A DNA stretch of 62,420 nt from Gammaproteobacteria bacterium (GCA_023475025.1 JAMCWB010000028.1:1-62420); one strand, 5' to 3'; positions 15,765 to 25,393 are shown, counted from the first letter of the stretch. The notes: generated from the sequence alone by a model not told the origin. Program-made: numbers and translations.

Positions 15765-16598
15765 TCAGCGCGCTACCAGTACGTCACAGGGTGGCTGACG
15801 CAGCAGTTCCAGTGCCAGGCCGCCCAGCAAGGCTTCACCCAGGCCACTACGGCCATGGCTGCCAAGGGCCAGGAAACCGGGTTTGCGGATGCTGACGGCG
15901 CGCTGCAGCTCGGCGAGGACACCGCCATTGCTGACGTCCAGGCTGAAGGTCGGGCGCGGAATGTCCATCAACTCCAGGGTTTCCAGTTCATCTTCCAGCA
16001 AATTGTCCAGTGTCTCTTGTTGCTCGTTGGCGTATTTGACCTGGGCGCTGTGACCACCCCAGCGGGTGCTCATGGGGGGATGGCAGATATGCATGGCATG
16101 CAAGTGACCGCCGTTGACCAGCAGGGCTGCGGTGCGCAAACCCTGGCTGGCACAGGCTGAGGCGTCCAGCGCCACCAGACCTTGCTGGTAGTCGGCCTGC
16201 TCACTGACAACCAGTAATACCGGCACTGACGCCAGGCGGCTGACACGTTCCAGGGTGGTACCCACAAACAGCTCGGGGCTGGACTGATGGTGCTGCCCAA
16301 GGATGATCAGGCTGGCATCTTCTTCGACCGCATTGCGCAGGATGGTTTCTGCGATGCGCCCGGCCTCGACCACCAGTTTGACATCCAGTGCCGGTTCGGG
16401 TGTGCAGCGCGCAAGCTGTTCCTGAGCCAGGCCTTCCGCTTCTTTGCGGCGCCGGTCGCGCGTATGCAGCGGCAGCGCAGAGTCCACACTGTGCAGCACG
16501 ATCAGCCGTGCCTGATGCTCGGCGGCAAGCTGGCAGGCGCGCCTGAGGGCAAGATCGGATTCGGGACTGAAGTCAGTCGCCATCAACAACGTGGTCAT
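15765..16598 (-). CDS. Universal stress protein, two tandem Usp domains
   Basis: 277 residues made of two UspA folds (about 1-140 and 145-277). It begins TTLLMATDFSPESDLALRRA and ends with the second domain's ALGSHGRSGLGEALLGG ATP-binding loop, G-x2-G-x9-G followed by small residues. The first domain has LGQHHQSSPELFVGTT, a less perfect loop. Usp proteins are cytoplasmic stress-survival proteins. It converges on the ParA-like gene with an 11-base gap and is divergent from metY. Confidence 0.88.
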   Translation of the reverse strand: MTTLLMATDFSPESDLALRRACQLAAEHQARLIVLHSVDSALPLHTRDRRRKEAEGLAQEQLARCTPEPALDVKLVVEAGRIAETILRNAVEEDASLIILGQHHQSSPELFVGTTLERVSRLASVPVLLVVSEQADYQQGLVALDASACASQGLRTAALLVNGGHLHAMHICHPPMSTRWGGHSAQVKYANEQQETLDNLLEDELETLELMDIPRPTFSLDVSNGGVLAELQRAVSIRKPGFLALGSHGRSGLGEALLGGLALELLRQPPCDVLVAR

Positions 16599-16745
16599 TG
16601 GGGTTCTCCCGGTGGCAAGTCTGACTCGAGTATGTCACGTCAGTGAGACACTTGTCTTGACCTGGGGCAGTGTCTGTCAATTGACCCGACCCCGTGACTT
16701 GGGCATGCTCGCGGGGATACACCCCAACAGAGCAAGGACACGACA

Positions 16746-18020
16746 ATGAAGCTCGAAACACTCGCCATTCACGCCGGCTTTTCCCCCGACCCGACCACCA
16801 AAGCGGTTGCGGTGCCGATTTACCAGACCACTTCCTACGCCTTTGATAATACCCAGCATGGTGCAGACCTGTTTGATCTCAAGGTGCCGGGGAACATCTA
16901 CACGCGGATCATGAACCCGACCAATGATGTGCTGGAGCAGCGCGTGGCAGCGATGGAGGGCGGCGTAGCAGGGCTGGCGGTAGCCTCGGGCATGGCGGCC
17001 ATCACCTATGCCATCCAGACGCTGGCCGAGGCCGGCGACAATATTGTGTCCGTGGCCAAGCTGTATGGCGGCACCTACAACCTGTTTGCACACACGCTAC
17101 CGCGCCAGGGGATTGAGGTGCGTTTTGCTGACCATGCCGATATTGATGCACTGGAAGCCTTGATTGATGAGCGCACCAAGGCGGTGTTCTGCGAGTCCAT
17201 CGGTAACCCCTCTGGTAATGTAATCGACCTGGCGGCGTTGGCCGCCGCCGCTCACCGCAAGGGCGTGCCCTTGATCGTCGATAACACCGTGGCTACGCCA
17301 GCACTGTGTCGGCCGATCGAGCACGGCGCCGATATCGTGGTGCATTCCTTGACCAAATATATTGGTGGTCATGGCACTACCGTGGGCGGCCTGGTCGTGG
17401 ACGGCGGTACCTTCCCTTGGGCGGAACACGCCGACCGTTTTCCGCTGCTGAATACGCCGGACCCGTCCTACCATGGTGTGGTCTATACCGAAGCATTCGG
17501 GCCAGCTGCCTTTATCGGTCGCTGCCGGGTGGTGCCGCTGCGTAACATGGGCGCCGCCTTGTCACCCTTCAATGCCTTCCAGATCCTGATGGGGCTGGAA
17601 ACCCTGTCCCTGCGGATGGAACGTCACTGCGAAAATGCGCAAAAGGTCGCCGAGTTCCTGCAAAGCCATGAGCAGGTGGAATGGGTCAACTATGCCGGCC
17701 TGACGAATCATCCGGAACATGCCCTGGCGCAGCGGTATATGGGTGGCAAACCGGCCTCTATCCTGTCCTTTGGTATCAAGGGTGGCGAAGCCGCGGGTGC
17801 GCGCTTTATCGATGCGCTGGAACTGATTGTGCGTCTGGTGAATATCGGCGACGCCAAGTCACTGGCCTGCCACCCGGCATCCACCACCCACCGGCAGCTG
17901 AATGACGAGGAGCTGGTAAAGGCGGGCGTCAGCCGCGAAATGGTCCGCCTGTCGATCGGTATCGAGCATATTGACGACATTCTTGCCGACCTGACGCAAG
18001 CGCTTGAGGCCGCGCGCTAA
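16746..18020 (+). CDS. metY: O-acetylhomoserine sulfhydrylase
   Basis: 424 residues. A PLP-dependent Cys/Met metabolism enzyme that makes homocysteine from O-acetylhomoserine and sulfide. N-terminal [18 protein letters not shown] and [15 protein letters not shown] are family motifs; the PLP lysine lies in [13 protein letters not shown], and the substrate-binding [10 protein letters not shown] is near the C-terminus. O-succinylhomoserine specificity (MetZ) is less likely because of the length and the [13 protein letters not shown] motif. Preceded by a strong AGCAAGGACA ribosome binding region. Confidence 0.92.
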   Translation: MKLETLAIHAGFSPDPTTKAVAVPIYQTTSYAFDNTQHGADLFDLKVPGNIYTRIMNPTNDVLEQRVAAMEGGVAGLAVASGMAAITYAIQTLAEAGDNIVSVAKLYGGTYNLFAHTLPRQGIEVRFADHADIDALEALIDERTKAVFCESIGNPSGNVIDLAALAAAAHRKGVPLIVDNTVATPALCRPIEHGADIVVHSLTKYIGGHGTTVGGLVVDGGTFPWAEHADRFPLLNTPDPSYHGVVYTEAFGPAAFIGRCRVVPLRNMGAALSPFNAFQILMGLETLSLRMERHCENAQKVAEFLQSHEQVEWVNYAGLTNHPEHALAQRYMGGKPASILSFGIKGGEAAGARFIDALELIVRLVNIGDAKSLACHPASTTHRQLNDEELVKAGVSREMVRLSIGIEHIDDILADLTQALEAAR

Positions 18021-18145
18021 AGCGCACGGCCGCTGAAGGCTAAATGCTTGAAGCTGGAAGGTAAGGTTATGGGTAAGTTGCTTTGATCAGTGAGGCTCGG
18101 TCAAGAGGTAATTGCTTGACAGTAGCTGTCGCTGAGTCAGCATTT

Positions 18146-18201
18146 TTCAGCCTTCAGCCTTCAGCCTTCAGCCTTCAGCCTTCAGCCTTCAGCCTTCAGC
18201 C
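18146..18201. repeat. Tandem heptamer array (TTCAGCC) x 8
   Basis: Eight perfect head-to-tail copies of TTCAGCC end one base before the stop codon (minus strand) of the SLC13 transporter gene. On the far side it is bordered by CATTTT. Degenerate units (CTGAAGGCT, CTTGAAGCT, GGAAGG) lie at 18034-18062. A similar array of a different heptamer sits at 45457-45505 after prkA. The copy number is a candidate for slippage variation. Confidence 0.95.
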
Positions 18202-19998
18202 TTATTCCGGAAACAACGGCCAGATCAACGGGATGATCAGCGTGGCGGTCCCCCACATAATCAGGTTGAGAGGTACGCCGATGCGCAGGAAGTCGCTGAA
18301 GCGATAACCGCCGGCGCTGTAGACGAAGGTGTTGGTCTGGTAGCCGATGGGGGTGGCGAAGCTGGCGCTGGCGGCGAACATGACGGCGACTACGAAGGGT
18401 CGCGGGTCGGCGCCGAGTTGCAGGGCAACGCCGATAGCAATCGGGGTGACCAGTACGGCGACGGCGTTGTTGCTGACCATTTCGGTGAGTACCGAGGTCA
18501 GCAGGTAGATAAATGACAGCATGAACAGTGGGCCGAGGATGGGCGATAGCGCCATCATCTGGGTGACTATGCTGTCGACCAGGCCGACCTTGTTCATGGC
18601 AATACTGATCGCCAGCATACCGAAAATGATCATCAGGATGCGCCAGTCGATAGCCTTGTAGGCATCCTCGGTGTCCAGGCAGCCGGTGGCGATCACGATG
18701 GCTGCGGCGATCATCGCCAAGCCTTCAATCGGCATCACCTTGAGCGCGGCCAACAGCATCACACCGACCACGGCAGCAATGGCAATAGGCGCTTTGTTGC
18801 GCCGGTAGGCGCGTTCCTGCACGGTATTCAGGCTGATCAGTTCACCGTTGTCGGCAAATTTCTTGATCTGTGCGGGGGTGCCTTCGACCAGCATGACGTC
18901 GCCGAATTGCAGCTGGAAGTCATCCAGATTGTCCTGGATGTTGTCGTTATGCCGGTGTACGGCCAGCACATGGATGCCATAGCGTGCGGTCAGGTTGAGG
19001 TCACGCATGGGGCGGTGGCTGTAGCGCGAGTTACGGCCAACGATAGCTTCGGCAAGGATTACGTCCCGGGTCGAGATGGTCTCGAACTGGTCGGCCTGTT
19101 CATGGTTAAAGGCGAGCAGGCCCTGCTGGCGCAGTTCGACAAAGTCCTGCATGTTGGCGTGCAGCACCAGGCGATCACCCGCCTGCAGGCGGGTTTCCTT
19201 GTCCGGCGCCGGAATTTCATCATCGCCACGGAACAGGCGAATGACCTGAATGCCGCTACCGCCATTGAGTTTGGCCTCGCTGATGCTGCGGCCAATAACG
19301 CTGGAGTCCTGGGGTACCAGTAGCTCGGTCATAAAGGGGCGGCTCTGATCCGGACGCAGTTGCTTGGACAGGCTCTCGCGGTTGGGTAGCAGCCGGTGTC
19401 CAATCAGCATGATAAAAGCCAGCCCGATCAGCGACATGATCAGCCCCGGCAGAGTGATCTCGAACATGCCGAAAGGCTCCATGCCATGCTGCCGAGCGAC
19501 GCCGTCGACCAGGATGTTGGTGGAGGTGCCGATCATGGTCATGCTGCCGCCAAGAATGGTAGCGTAGGACAGCGGGATGAGCATTTTCGAGGGCTTGCTG
19601 CCGACCTGATTGGCCAGCGCAATAGCTACCGGGGTAAGGATGGCCACCACCGGGGTATTGTTGATAAAGGTCGACAGCAGCAAACCAGTGACCATCAGGG
19701 TAAATAGTGTGCGCATGGGGCTGCCACCGCTCAGACGCGACAGCCCGTTGCCCAGGCGCTCGACACAGCCGGTGCGTTCCAGTGCTGCTGAAAGCACAAA
19801 GAGACAGGCAATGGTGATCGGGGCGCTGTTGGACATGACGCTGAGTACGTCGGCCGGGGTCAGCAGGGTGCTGACCAGCAATACGGCAACGGCAATACCA
19901 ACGACCACATCCGGGCTGAACTTTTCCCGCGCAAAGGCGTAGAACACCCAGACCAGCAGGGCGGCTACACCAAACATTGGCAGGGAGTCCCAGTTCAT
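18202..19998 (-). CDS. SLC13-family permease with two RCK_C (TrkA-C) domains
   Basis: 598 residues. Membrane helices at about 5-190 and 400-598 carry DASS/ArsB-family motifs: [21 protein letters not shown] in the first repeat and [21 protein letters not shown] in the second. Two soluble TrkA-C domains lie between them (about 205-290 and 305-385; [17 protein letters not shown] and [15 protein letters not shown]). Members transport sulfate, dicarboxylates or other anions with sodium. The substrate here cannot be told; sulfate is possible given the neighbouring sulfhydrylase, but that is inference. Confidence 0.85.
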   Translation of the reverse strand: MNWDSLPMFGVAALLVWVFYAFAREKFSPDVVVGIAVAVLLVSTLLTPADVLSVMSNSAPITIACLFVLSAALERTGCVERLGNGLSRLSGGSPMRTLFTLMVTGLLLSTFINNTPVVAILTPVAIALANQVGSKPSKMLIPLSYATILGGSMTMIGTSTNILVDGVARQHGMEPFGMFEITLPGLIMSLIGLAFIMLIGHRLLPNRESLSKQLRPDQSRPFMTELLVPQDSSVIGRSISEAKLNGGSGIQVIRLFRGDDEIPAPDKETRLQAGDRLVLHANMQDFVELRQQGLLAFNHEQADQFETISTRDVILAEAIVGRNSRYSHRPMRDLNLTARYGIHVLAVHRHNDNIQDNLDDFQLQFGDVMLVEGTPAQIKKFADNGELISLNTVQERAYRRNKAPIAIAAVVGVMLLAALKVMPIEGLAMIAAAIVIATGCLDTEDAYKAIDWRILMIIFGMLAISIAMNKVGLVDSIVTQMMALSPILGPLFMLSFIYLLTSVLTEMVSNNAVAVLVTPIAIGVALQLGADPRPFVVAVMFAASASFATPIGYQTNTFVYSAGGYRFSDFLRIGVPLNLIMWGTATLIIPLIWPLFPE

Positions 19999-20296
19999 CA
20001 GGCGCGTCTCTTGAGGTCGCAGAAGTTAGAGCAGGCGGCCAAGATAAAGGCCCGCGTACGCGCTGTCCAAGTACAAAAAAAGCTTTTTATATGACTTTTA
20101 AATATAAGTAGCGGATTCCGGTGTTGCATCGGGTCCGGGTTGACTCATCAGTCAGGCAGCTTGCCTTATAACTTTGTATCAGCCGGTGTAATGAGCGACT
20201 GCCGTTCTTGACCCTGTGCAGGGTGCGCCGTACTGTTCAAACGAACGTATGAACACGGCTAGCCAGTATGCCCTGGAAGCCCATTGGAGAATGAAA
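19999..20296. other. Divergent intergenic region, no gene
   Basis: A 298-base gap between the SLC13 permease (minus) and acyl-CoA dehydrogenase 1 (plus). It contains an A/T-rich patch (about 20076-20110) suited to a promoter for the permease, and GTTC-AAAC-GAAC at 20235-20246, a short inverted repeat that could be an operator. No RNA gene or conserved element was recognised. Confidence 0.5.
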
Positions 20297-22087
20297 ATGC
20301 CTAGCTACAACGCCCCCTTGCGCGACATGCGCTTTGTGATCAATGAAGTCTTCGATTTCAATGCCGGCTACCAGGCCTTTGGTCTGGAAGAGGTCACGCC
20401 TGACCTGGTCAGTGCCGTGCTGGATGAGGCGGCCAAGTTCACCAGCAGCGTGCTGGCGCCATTGAACCGCACCGGTGACGAGGAAGGCTGCAGCATCAAT
20501 GATGGCGAGGTCACTACCCCCGCCGGCTTCAAGGAAGCCTATCAGCAGTACATCGACAACGGCTGGGGCTCGATGACCGGGCCGGTCGAGTACGGCGGGC
20601 AAGGCCTGCCGGCGTCACTGGGCCTGGTATTGGCAGAGATGGTCGCCTCGGCCAACTACTCGTTCAGTATGTATCCCGGTCTGTCCCATGGTTGCCAGGC
20701 CGCTATTCGCGCCCATGGTAACGATGAGCAGAAAGATCTCTACCTGAACAAGCTGGTGCCTGGTACCTGGACGGGCACCATGTGCCTGACCGAGCCTCAT
20801 TGCGGCACCGACCTCGGCCTGATCAAGACCCGCGCAGTGCCTGAGGTAGACGGCAGCTACAAGATTACCGGCACCAAGATCTTCATCTCCTGTGGCGAGC
20901 ACGACATGGCCGAGAATATCGTCCACCTGGTGCTGGCCAAGCTGCCCGATGCACCGGCTGGCACCAAGGGTATTTCGATGTTCATCGTGCCCAAGTTCCT
21001 GCCCGATGCCAACGGCGAAGTGGGTGAGCGTAATAGCCTCAAGTGTGGCTCGCTGGAACACAAGATGGGCATCAAGGCCTCTGCTACCTGCGTGATGAAC
21101 TTTGATGACGCAACCGGTTTCCTGGTGGGCGAGGCCAACAAGGGCCTGACCTACATGTTCACCATGATGAACCATGCGCGGCTGGGTACCGGCATGCAGG
21201 GCATGTGTCATGGTGAGGCCTCTTACCAGACAGCGCTGGAATATGCCAAGGATCGTCTGCAGATGCGCGCGCTCTCCGGCGCTGCGGAGCCAGACAAGCC
21301 GGCTGACCCGATCATTGTGCATCCCGATGTGCGTCGTATGCTGTTGACCATGAAGGCGTTCAACGAAGGCAACCGTGCACTGACCTATTACACTGCGCAG
21401 CTGCTGGACAAGGCCCATTATTCCAAAGATGACGCCGAGCGTGCCGACGCCGAAGAGCAACTGGCTTTCCTGACACCTATCTGTAAGGCGTTCATGACCG
21501 AAACCGGCCTGGAAGTGACCAACCTGGGTATGCAGGTGCTGGGTGGTCACGGCTATGTGCGCGAGTGGGGTCAGGAGCAGCAGGTACGTGACTGCCGCAT
21601 CGCGCTGATCTATGAAGGCACCAACGGCATTCAGGCACTCGACCTGCTGGGTCGCAAAGTACTGATGACCCAGGGCAAGACCATGCGCGCCTTTACCAAA
21701 CAGGTGCACAAGTTCTGCCAGGCCAACGAAGGTCATGCGCAGTTGGGCGACTATATCAACCAGCTGAGCACCTTGAATGCCCAGTGGGGCGAGCAGGTGC
21801 ATAAGATCGGCATGAAGGCGATGCAGAACCGTGATGAAATCGGTGCCGCCTCCATGGACTTCCTGATGTACTCCGGCTATGTCACCCTGGCTTTCCTGTG
21901 GCTGAAAATGGCCGTGTCTGCCCAGGCGGAGCTGGATGCCGGTAGCAGCGAGAAGGACTTCTACCAGGCCAAGCTGGCCACGCAGGCGTTCTACTTCAAG
22001 CGTCTGTTGCCGCGTGCCCAGGCTCACCTGGCCGCGCTGGAATCCGGTGCTGATAACCTGATGGATATTGCCGTCGGTCAGTTCTGA
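20297..22087 (+). CDS. Acyl-CoA dehydrogenase, DmdC-like (paralogue 1)
   Basis: 596 residues, the longer class of acyl-CoA dehydrogenase (usual length about 380) with a C-terminal extension. It uses FAD to introduce a double bond into an acyl-CoA. The FAD/substrate motif CLTEPHCGTDLG, the EHKMGIKASATCVMNFD segment and the catalytic-Glu motif IYEGTNGIQALDL are present. This subfamily includes 3-methylmercaptopropionyl-CoA dehydrogenases (DmdC), but DMSP use cannot be claimed. Start 20297 follows GGAGAATGAAA; the frame is open 27 codons upstream without family similarity. Closely similar to the next gene; ends at a terminator. Confidence 0.9.
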   Translation: MPSYNAPLRDMRFVINEVFDFNAGYQAFGLEEVTPDLVSAVLDEAAKFTSSVLAPLNRTGDEEGCSINDGEVTTPAGFKEAYQQYIDNGWGSMTGPVEYGGQGLPASLGLVLAEMVASANYSFSMYPGLSHGCQAAIRAHGNDEQKDLYLNKLVPGTWTGTMCLTEPHCGTDLGLIKTRAVPEVDGSYKITGTKIFISCGEHDMAENIVHLVLAKLPDAPAGTKGISMFIVPKFLPDANGEVGERNSLKCGSLEHKMGIKASATCVMNFDDATGFLVGEANKGLTYMFTMMNHARLGTGMQGMCHGEASYQTALEYAKDRLQMRALSGAAEPDKPADPIIVHPDVRRMLLTMKAFNEGNRALTYYTAQLLDKAHYSKDDAERADAEEQLAFLTPICKAFMTETGLEVTNLGMQVLGGHGYVREWGQEQQVRDCRIALIYEGTNGIQALDLLGRKVLMTQGKTMRAFTKQVHKFCQANEGHAQLGDYINQLSTLNAQWGEQVHKIGMKAMQNRDEIGAASMDFLMYSGYVTLAFLWLKMAVSAQAELDAGSSEKDFYQAKLATQAFYFKRLLPRAQAHLAALESGADNLMDIAVGQF

Positions 22088-22100
22088 TCCAGTCTGACGT

Positions 22101-22129
22101 AAAAAAGCCCCGTTCGTCGGGGCTTTTTT
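22101..22129 (+). terminator. Rho-independent terminator after acyl-CoA dehydrogenase 1
   Basis: AAAAAAGCCCCG-TTCG-TCGGGGCTTTTTT: a perfect stem with a TTCG loop and T7, starting 13 bases after the stop codon. A-runs on the other side make it potentially bidirectional. Confidence 0.95.
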
Positions 22130-22235
22130 ACGCCTCTCACCGCTGTATTCAGACCTATCGTATGCCAGTTGCGCCTATAGTTCATGACCCAACCTGCTCG
22201 AAGCACACAACAAGTCGCCTCAGCAAAATTGAAAG

Positions 22236-22278
22236 CGTCATTGCGAGGGCTGAAGGCCCGTGACAATCCATCCTGACG
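22236..22278. repeat. Short interspersed repeat of the GTCATTGCGAG type
   Basis: A 43-base element bounded by CGTCA and TGACG, containing CATTGCGAG, a GGGC/GCCC hairpin and GACAATCCATC. It resembles the dispersed GTCATTGCGAG...CAATCC palindromes seen in many bacterial genomes. It sits in the 382-base gap between the two dehydrogenase genes; the rest of that gap holds the terminator at 22101 and a possible -10 box TACAAT at 22412-22417. Confidence 0.4.
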
Positions 22279-22469
22279 AGCACTCCAGTGCAGCAGTTCG
22301 GCTACCGCAGTTCGCCGCCCAGAATTATATCGAGACAAAAAGCGCCCTTTCTGTGACTGGTGTTTGTGTAAAAGTCACAATCAGACGCTATCTAACCAAT
22401 CGTTGTGGCGCTACAATCGGAGTATGTCCCGGTATGGTCCGGGCGCAACGACTGCTAGAGGAGTTTCCC

Positions 22470-24257
22470 ATGGCTGACTACAAGGCCCCGCTGCGCGATA
22501 TCCGTTTTGTACTTAATGATGTGTTTGATGCCGGTACCCTGTGGCAGAACCTGCCGGGGCTGAACGGTGCTGCAGATATGGAAATCGCCGATGCCATGCT
22601 GGAGGAAGCCGGCAAGATGGCCAGCCAGACCATCGCTCCGATCAACCGCAGTGGCGATGAAGAAGGCGCCCAGTGGAAGGACGGTGTGGTCACGACCCCG
22701 GCTGGTTTCAAGGAGGCCTACAAGCTGTATGCCGAAGGCGGCTGGGTTGGTCTGGGTGGTAACCCGGAGTTTGGTGGCATGGGCATGCCGAAGGCTCTGG
22801 GTGTGCAGGTTGAAGAAATCATCTATGGCGCCAACAACAGCTTTGCTCTCTATCCGGCCCTGTCGGCCGGTTGCTGCCTGGCACTCGATGCCCATGGCAG
22901 TGACGAACTCAAGCAGGCCTACTTGCCTAACCTGTACGCAGGTACCTGGTCTGGCACCATGTGCCTGACTGAGCCGCATTGTGGTACTGATCTGGGTATT
23001 ATCCGTACCAAGGCTGTGCCAGCTGCCGACGGCAGCTACGAAATCACCGGTACCAAGATCTTTATTACCGGTGGCGAGCATGACCTGACCGACAACATCA
23101 TCCATCTGGTGCTGGCCAAGCTGCCTGATGCGCCGGCGGGTCCCAAGGGGATTTCCCTGTTCCTGGTACCCAAGTTCCTGGTCAATGAAGATGGCAGCCT
23201 GGGCGAACGCAATCCGGTCACCTGTGGCTCGATCGAGCACAAGATGGGCATCAAGGCCTCGGCCACTTGCGTGATGAACTTTGACGGTGCCAAGGGCTAT
23301 CTGGTCGGTGAGATCAATAAGGGTCTCAATGCCATGTTCACCATGATGAACTACGAGCGTCTGTCGATCGGTATTCAGGGGATTGGCTGTTCCGAAGCCT
23401 CTTACCAGAGCGCGGTTGACTACGCCCGCGAGCGAATCCAGAGCCGTGCCCCGACCGGTGCCCAGCAACCTGACAAGGCCGCTGACCCGATTATCGTGCA
23501 CCCGGATGTACGTCGCATGTTGTTGAATATCAAGTCGCTGACCGAAGCCAGTCGCGCCTTCTCCAGCTATGTCGGCATGCAGCTGGATATCAGCAAGTTC
23601 ACCGATAATGCCGATGAGCGGAAAAAGGGTGATGCCCTGGTCGCCCTGTTGACGCCAGTCGCCAAGGCCTTCTTTACCGATATCGGCCTGGCCAACACCA
23701 TTGATGGTCAGCAGGTGTTTGGTGGTCATGGGTATGTGCGTGAGTGGGGTCAGGAGCAACTGGTGCGCGATGCCCGGATTGCACAGATCTATGAAGGCAC
23801 CAATGGCATCCAGGCGCTTGACCTGATGGGCCGTAAAACAGTGGCCAATAAGGGCGCCTTCTACAAGGTGTTTGCCGATGAAGTGCGCGGCTTCATTGCT
23901 GACAATGGCGATGCCGCTCTGGCGGAGTTCGTCAAGCCGCTGGCCAAGGCGATCGACAATCTGGACGAGCTGACTGCGCTGGTCATCGATCGCAGCCAGA
24001 GCAATCCGAATGAAGTGGGTGCTGCCTCGGTCGAGTACCTGCATGTGTTTGGTTACACGGCTTACGCTTATATGTGGGCGAAGATGGCCAAGGCTGCACT
24101 GGCCCGCCTGGATAACGATGCCGATGGCTTCTATCAGGCCAAGCTGAGCACAGGTCGTTATTTCGTCAAGCGTATCCTGCCGCGCATCCATTCGCTGAGT
24201 GAGTCGGTGCGTGCCGGTAGCGAGCCACTGTTCGAGCTGGACGCTGCGCAGTTCTGA
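22470..24257 (+). CDS. Acyl-CoA dehydrogenase, DmdC-like (paralogue 2)
   Basis: 595 residues, co-directional with and very similar to the preceding gene throughout (shared MCLTEPHCGTDLG, EHKMGIKASATCVMNFD, GGHGYVREWGQEQ and YEGTNGIQALDLMGRK). FAD-dependent oxidation of an acyl-CoA, presumably in beta-oxidation. Start 22470 follows GAGGAG with seven-base spacing; the open frame extends upstream without similarity. The pair looks like an old tandem duplication, but each copy has its own promoter region. The GacA box of the small RNA lies 18 bases after the stop. Confidence 0.9.
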   Translation: MADYKAPLRDIRFVLNDVFDAGTLWQNLPGLNGAADMEIADAMLEEAGKMASQTIAPINRSGDEEGAQWKDGVVTTPAGFKEAYKLYAEGGWVGLGGNPEFGGMGMPKALGVQVEEIIYGANNSFALYPALSAGCCLALDAHGSDELKQAYLPNLYAGTWSGTMCLTEPHCGTDLGIIRTKAVPAADGSYEITGTKIFITGGEHDLTDNIIHLVLAKLPDAPAGPKGISLFLVPKFLVNEDGSLGERNPVTCGSIEHKMGIKASATCVMNFDGAKGYLVGEINKGLNAMFTMMNYERLSIGIQGIGCSEASYQSAVDYARERIQSRAPTGAQQPDKAADPIIVHPDVRRMLLNIKSLTEASRAFSSYVGMQLDISKFTDNADERKKGDALVALLTPVAKAFFTDIGLANTIDGQQVFGGHGYVREWGQEQLVRDARIAQIYEGTNGIQALDLMGRKTVANKGAFYKVFADEVRGFIADNGDAALAEFVKPLAKAIDNLDELTALVIDRSQSNPNEVGAASVEYLHVFGYTAYAYMWAKMAKAALARLDNDADGFYQAKLSTGRYFVKRILPRIHSLSESVRAGSEPLFELDAAQF

Positions 24258-24274
24258 TCTGCTGGCCTAACGCC

Positions 24275-24342
24275 TGTAAGTCAATGCTTACAGGCGTTGG
24301 TGCCTTTCGCTGATGGGCAGCTCCTGTCAGGCTGACTATGAT
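24275..24342 (+). promoter_or_regulatory. GacA box (UAS) and promoter of the Rsm small RNA
   Basis: TGTAAG-TCAATG-CTTACA at 24275-24292 is a perfect match to the GacA upstream activating sequence (TGTAAG-N6-CTTACA) that controls rsmX/Y/Z genes in pseudomonads; the palindrome extends to CGCC/GGCG outside. A -10 box TATGAT lies at 24337-24342, placing the start of transcription near 24349 and the UAS centre about 65 bases upstream, the known geometry. The palindrome could be mistaken for a terminator of the dehydrogenase gene, but no T-run follows. Confidence 0.88.
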
Positions 24343-24348
24343 GTGTCC

Positions 24349-24470
24349 TGCATGGAGCAACGCAGGAAGCGAATCGAATAACAGGGATCAGGGACTCTGC
24401 CAGGAGGCAGCCCGATATGGATGATCAGGACACTATTCTGCAAAGCCTCGCCTCGGCGGGGTTTTTTCTT
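24349..24470 (+). ncRNA. Rsm-type regulatory RNA (RsmY/RsmZ family), RsmA/CsrA antagonist
   Basis: A roughly 120-base transcript predicted from the GacA box and TATGAT upstream to a terminator (CCTCGCC/GGCGGGG then T6, 24445-24467). It contains seven GGA motifs at 24354, 24365, 24385, 24392, 24403, 24419 and 24428. Two lie in clear hairpin loops: CTGCC-AGGA-GGCAG (24397-24410) and CGC-AGGAA-GCG (24361-24371). This spacing of GGA loops is how RsmY/RsmZ titrate the translational repressor RsmA when GacS/GacA is active. Length and composition match the family. Which paralogue it is cannot be decided from one copy. Confidence 0.85.
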
Positions 24471-24484
24471 GCCTGTAAATCACC

Positions 24485-25393
24485 TTAGTCAGCCCCGGCA
24501 GCTACTGGTGCCTCACCGACGATGGTCACACGGAACATCTCCCGCCGCTTGCCAAAATAATCCGAAATTGGCTGATGCCACACGCAGCGGTTATCCCAGA
24601 TCGCCAGAGTGCCGGGTGTCCAGCGCATACGGCAGGTAAAGGCGGGCGCTGACGCTACGCTGAACAGGTAATCCAGCAGCGGGCGTGATTCTTCCGGCTT
24701 CATGCCCTCGATCCCCAGGGTATAAGCCGGATTGACAAAGAGAACGGCGCGGCCGGTTTCCGGGTGGCGGGTAATCATCGGGTGGCTGCGCACATCGTGA
24801 TCCACCGCCTGGCCATAGTTGATCTGCATGCTTTCAATGCCGGCATTGTGCTGTGCATTGGGTCCGTAGCCGAACTCCGGGGTATGGATGCCGCGTAGTC
24901 CCTGCAGTACCTGGCGCAGGGTCGGTGACAGCCACTCGCAGGCCAGATACATGTTGTTGAACAGGGTATCGCCACCACATTCAGGCACGTCATGGCCATA
25001 GAGCAGGGTGAAAGCCGGAGGGCGCTGCTGGAAGGACCAGTCCGAGTGCCAGGCGCCACCGAACACAAAGGGGCTCCCCTCGTCGGCTTCCTTGCGCACA
25101 TGCACAATATGCGGGTGCTCTTTCATCGGCGTGACGTAGGGCTCGGTGCCAAAGTCGCCAAAGCGCCGAGCAACTTGATCCAGTGCCTCCACCCCCAACT
25201 GTTGGTCACGAATAAACAGCACCTGATGGTCCAGCAGTGCTTGTCGCAGCGCCGCCTGGCCCTCCTCTGACAGCGTGGTAAGGTCGATATCATGCACATC
25301 GGCACCGAGGGAACCGGCCACCGGGCTGACCTTGAAGTGGGGCGTCTCACGGGCCTGGTTGTTGGCCGCCGTGGTATAGAAAAATTCGGGCAT
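24485..25393 (-). CDS. TauD/TfdA-family Fe(II)/2-oxoglutarate dioxygenase
   Basis: 302 residues. Double-stranded beta-helix dioxygenase fold: the iron ligands are H116-x-D118 in GGAWHSDWSF and the distal His in WDNRCVWHQPISDY near residue 275, and the 2-oxoglutarate-binding Arg lies shortly after (KRREMFRVTI). Family members hydroxylate taurine, alkylsulfonates or 2,4-D. No tau transporter genes are adjacent, so the substrate is open. It converges on the small RNA gene with a 14-base gap. Confidence 0.88.
   Translation of the reverse strand: MPEFFYTTAANNQARETPHFKVSPVAGSLGADVHDIDLTTLSEEGQAALRQALLDHQVLFIRDQQLGVEALDQVARRFGDFGTEPYVTPMKEHPHIVHVRKEADEGSPFVFGGAWHSDWSFQQRPPAFTLLYGHDVPECGGDTLFNNMYLACEWLSPTLRQVLQGLRGIHTPEFGYGPNAQHNAGIESMQINYGQAVDHDVRSHPMITRHPETGRAVLFVNPAYTLGIEGMKPEESRPLLDYLFSVASAPAFTCRMRWTPGTLAIWDNRCVWHQPISDYFGKRREMFRVTIVGEAPVAAGAD

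Noticed and set aside
18146..18201. CRISPR-like array
   Set aside because: Heptamers are contiguous with no spacers; no cas genes are present in the window.
20615..24191. Long minus-strand open frames (470 and 578 codons) over the two acyl-CoA dehydrogenases
   Set aside because: Antisense shadows of strongly conserved genes; both copies show it because the genes are paralogous.
24271..24296. Terminator hairpin after the second acyl-CoA dehydrogenase
   Set aside because: It contains an exact TGTAAG-N6-CTTACA GacA box and lacks a T-run; a promoter and an RNA follow.
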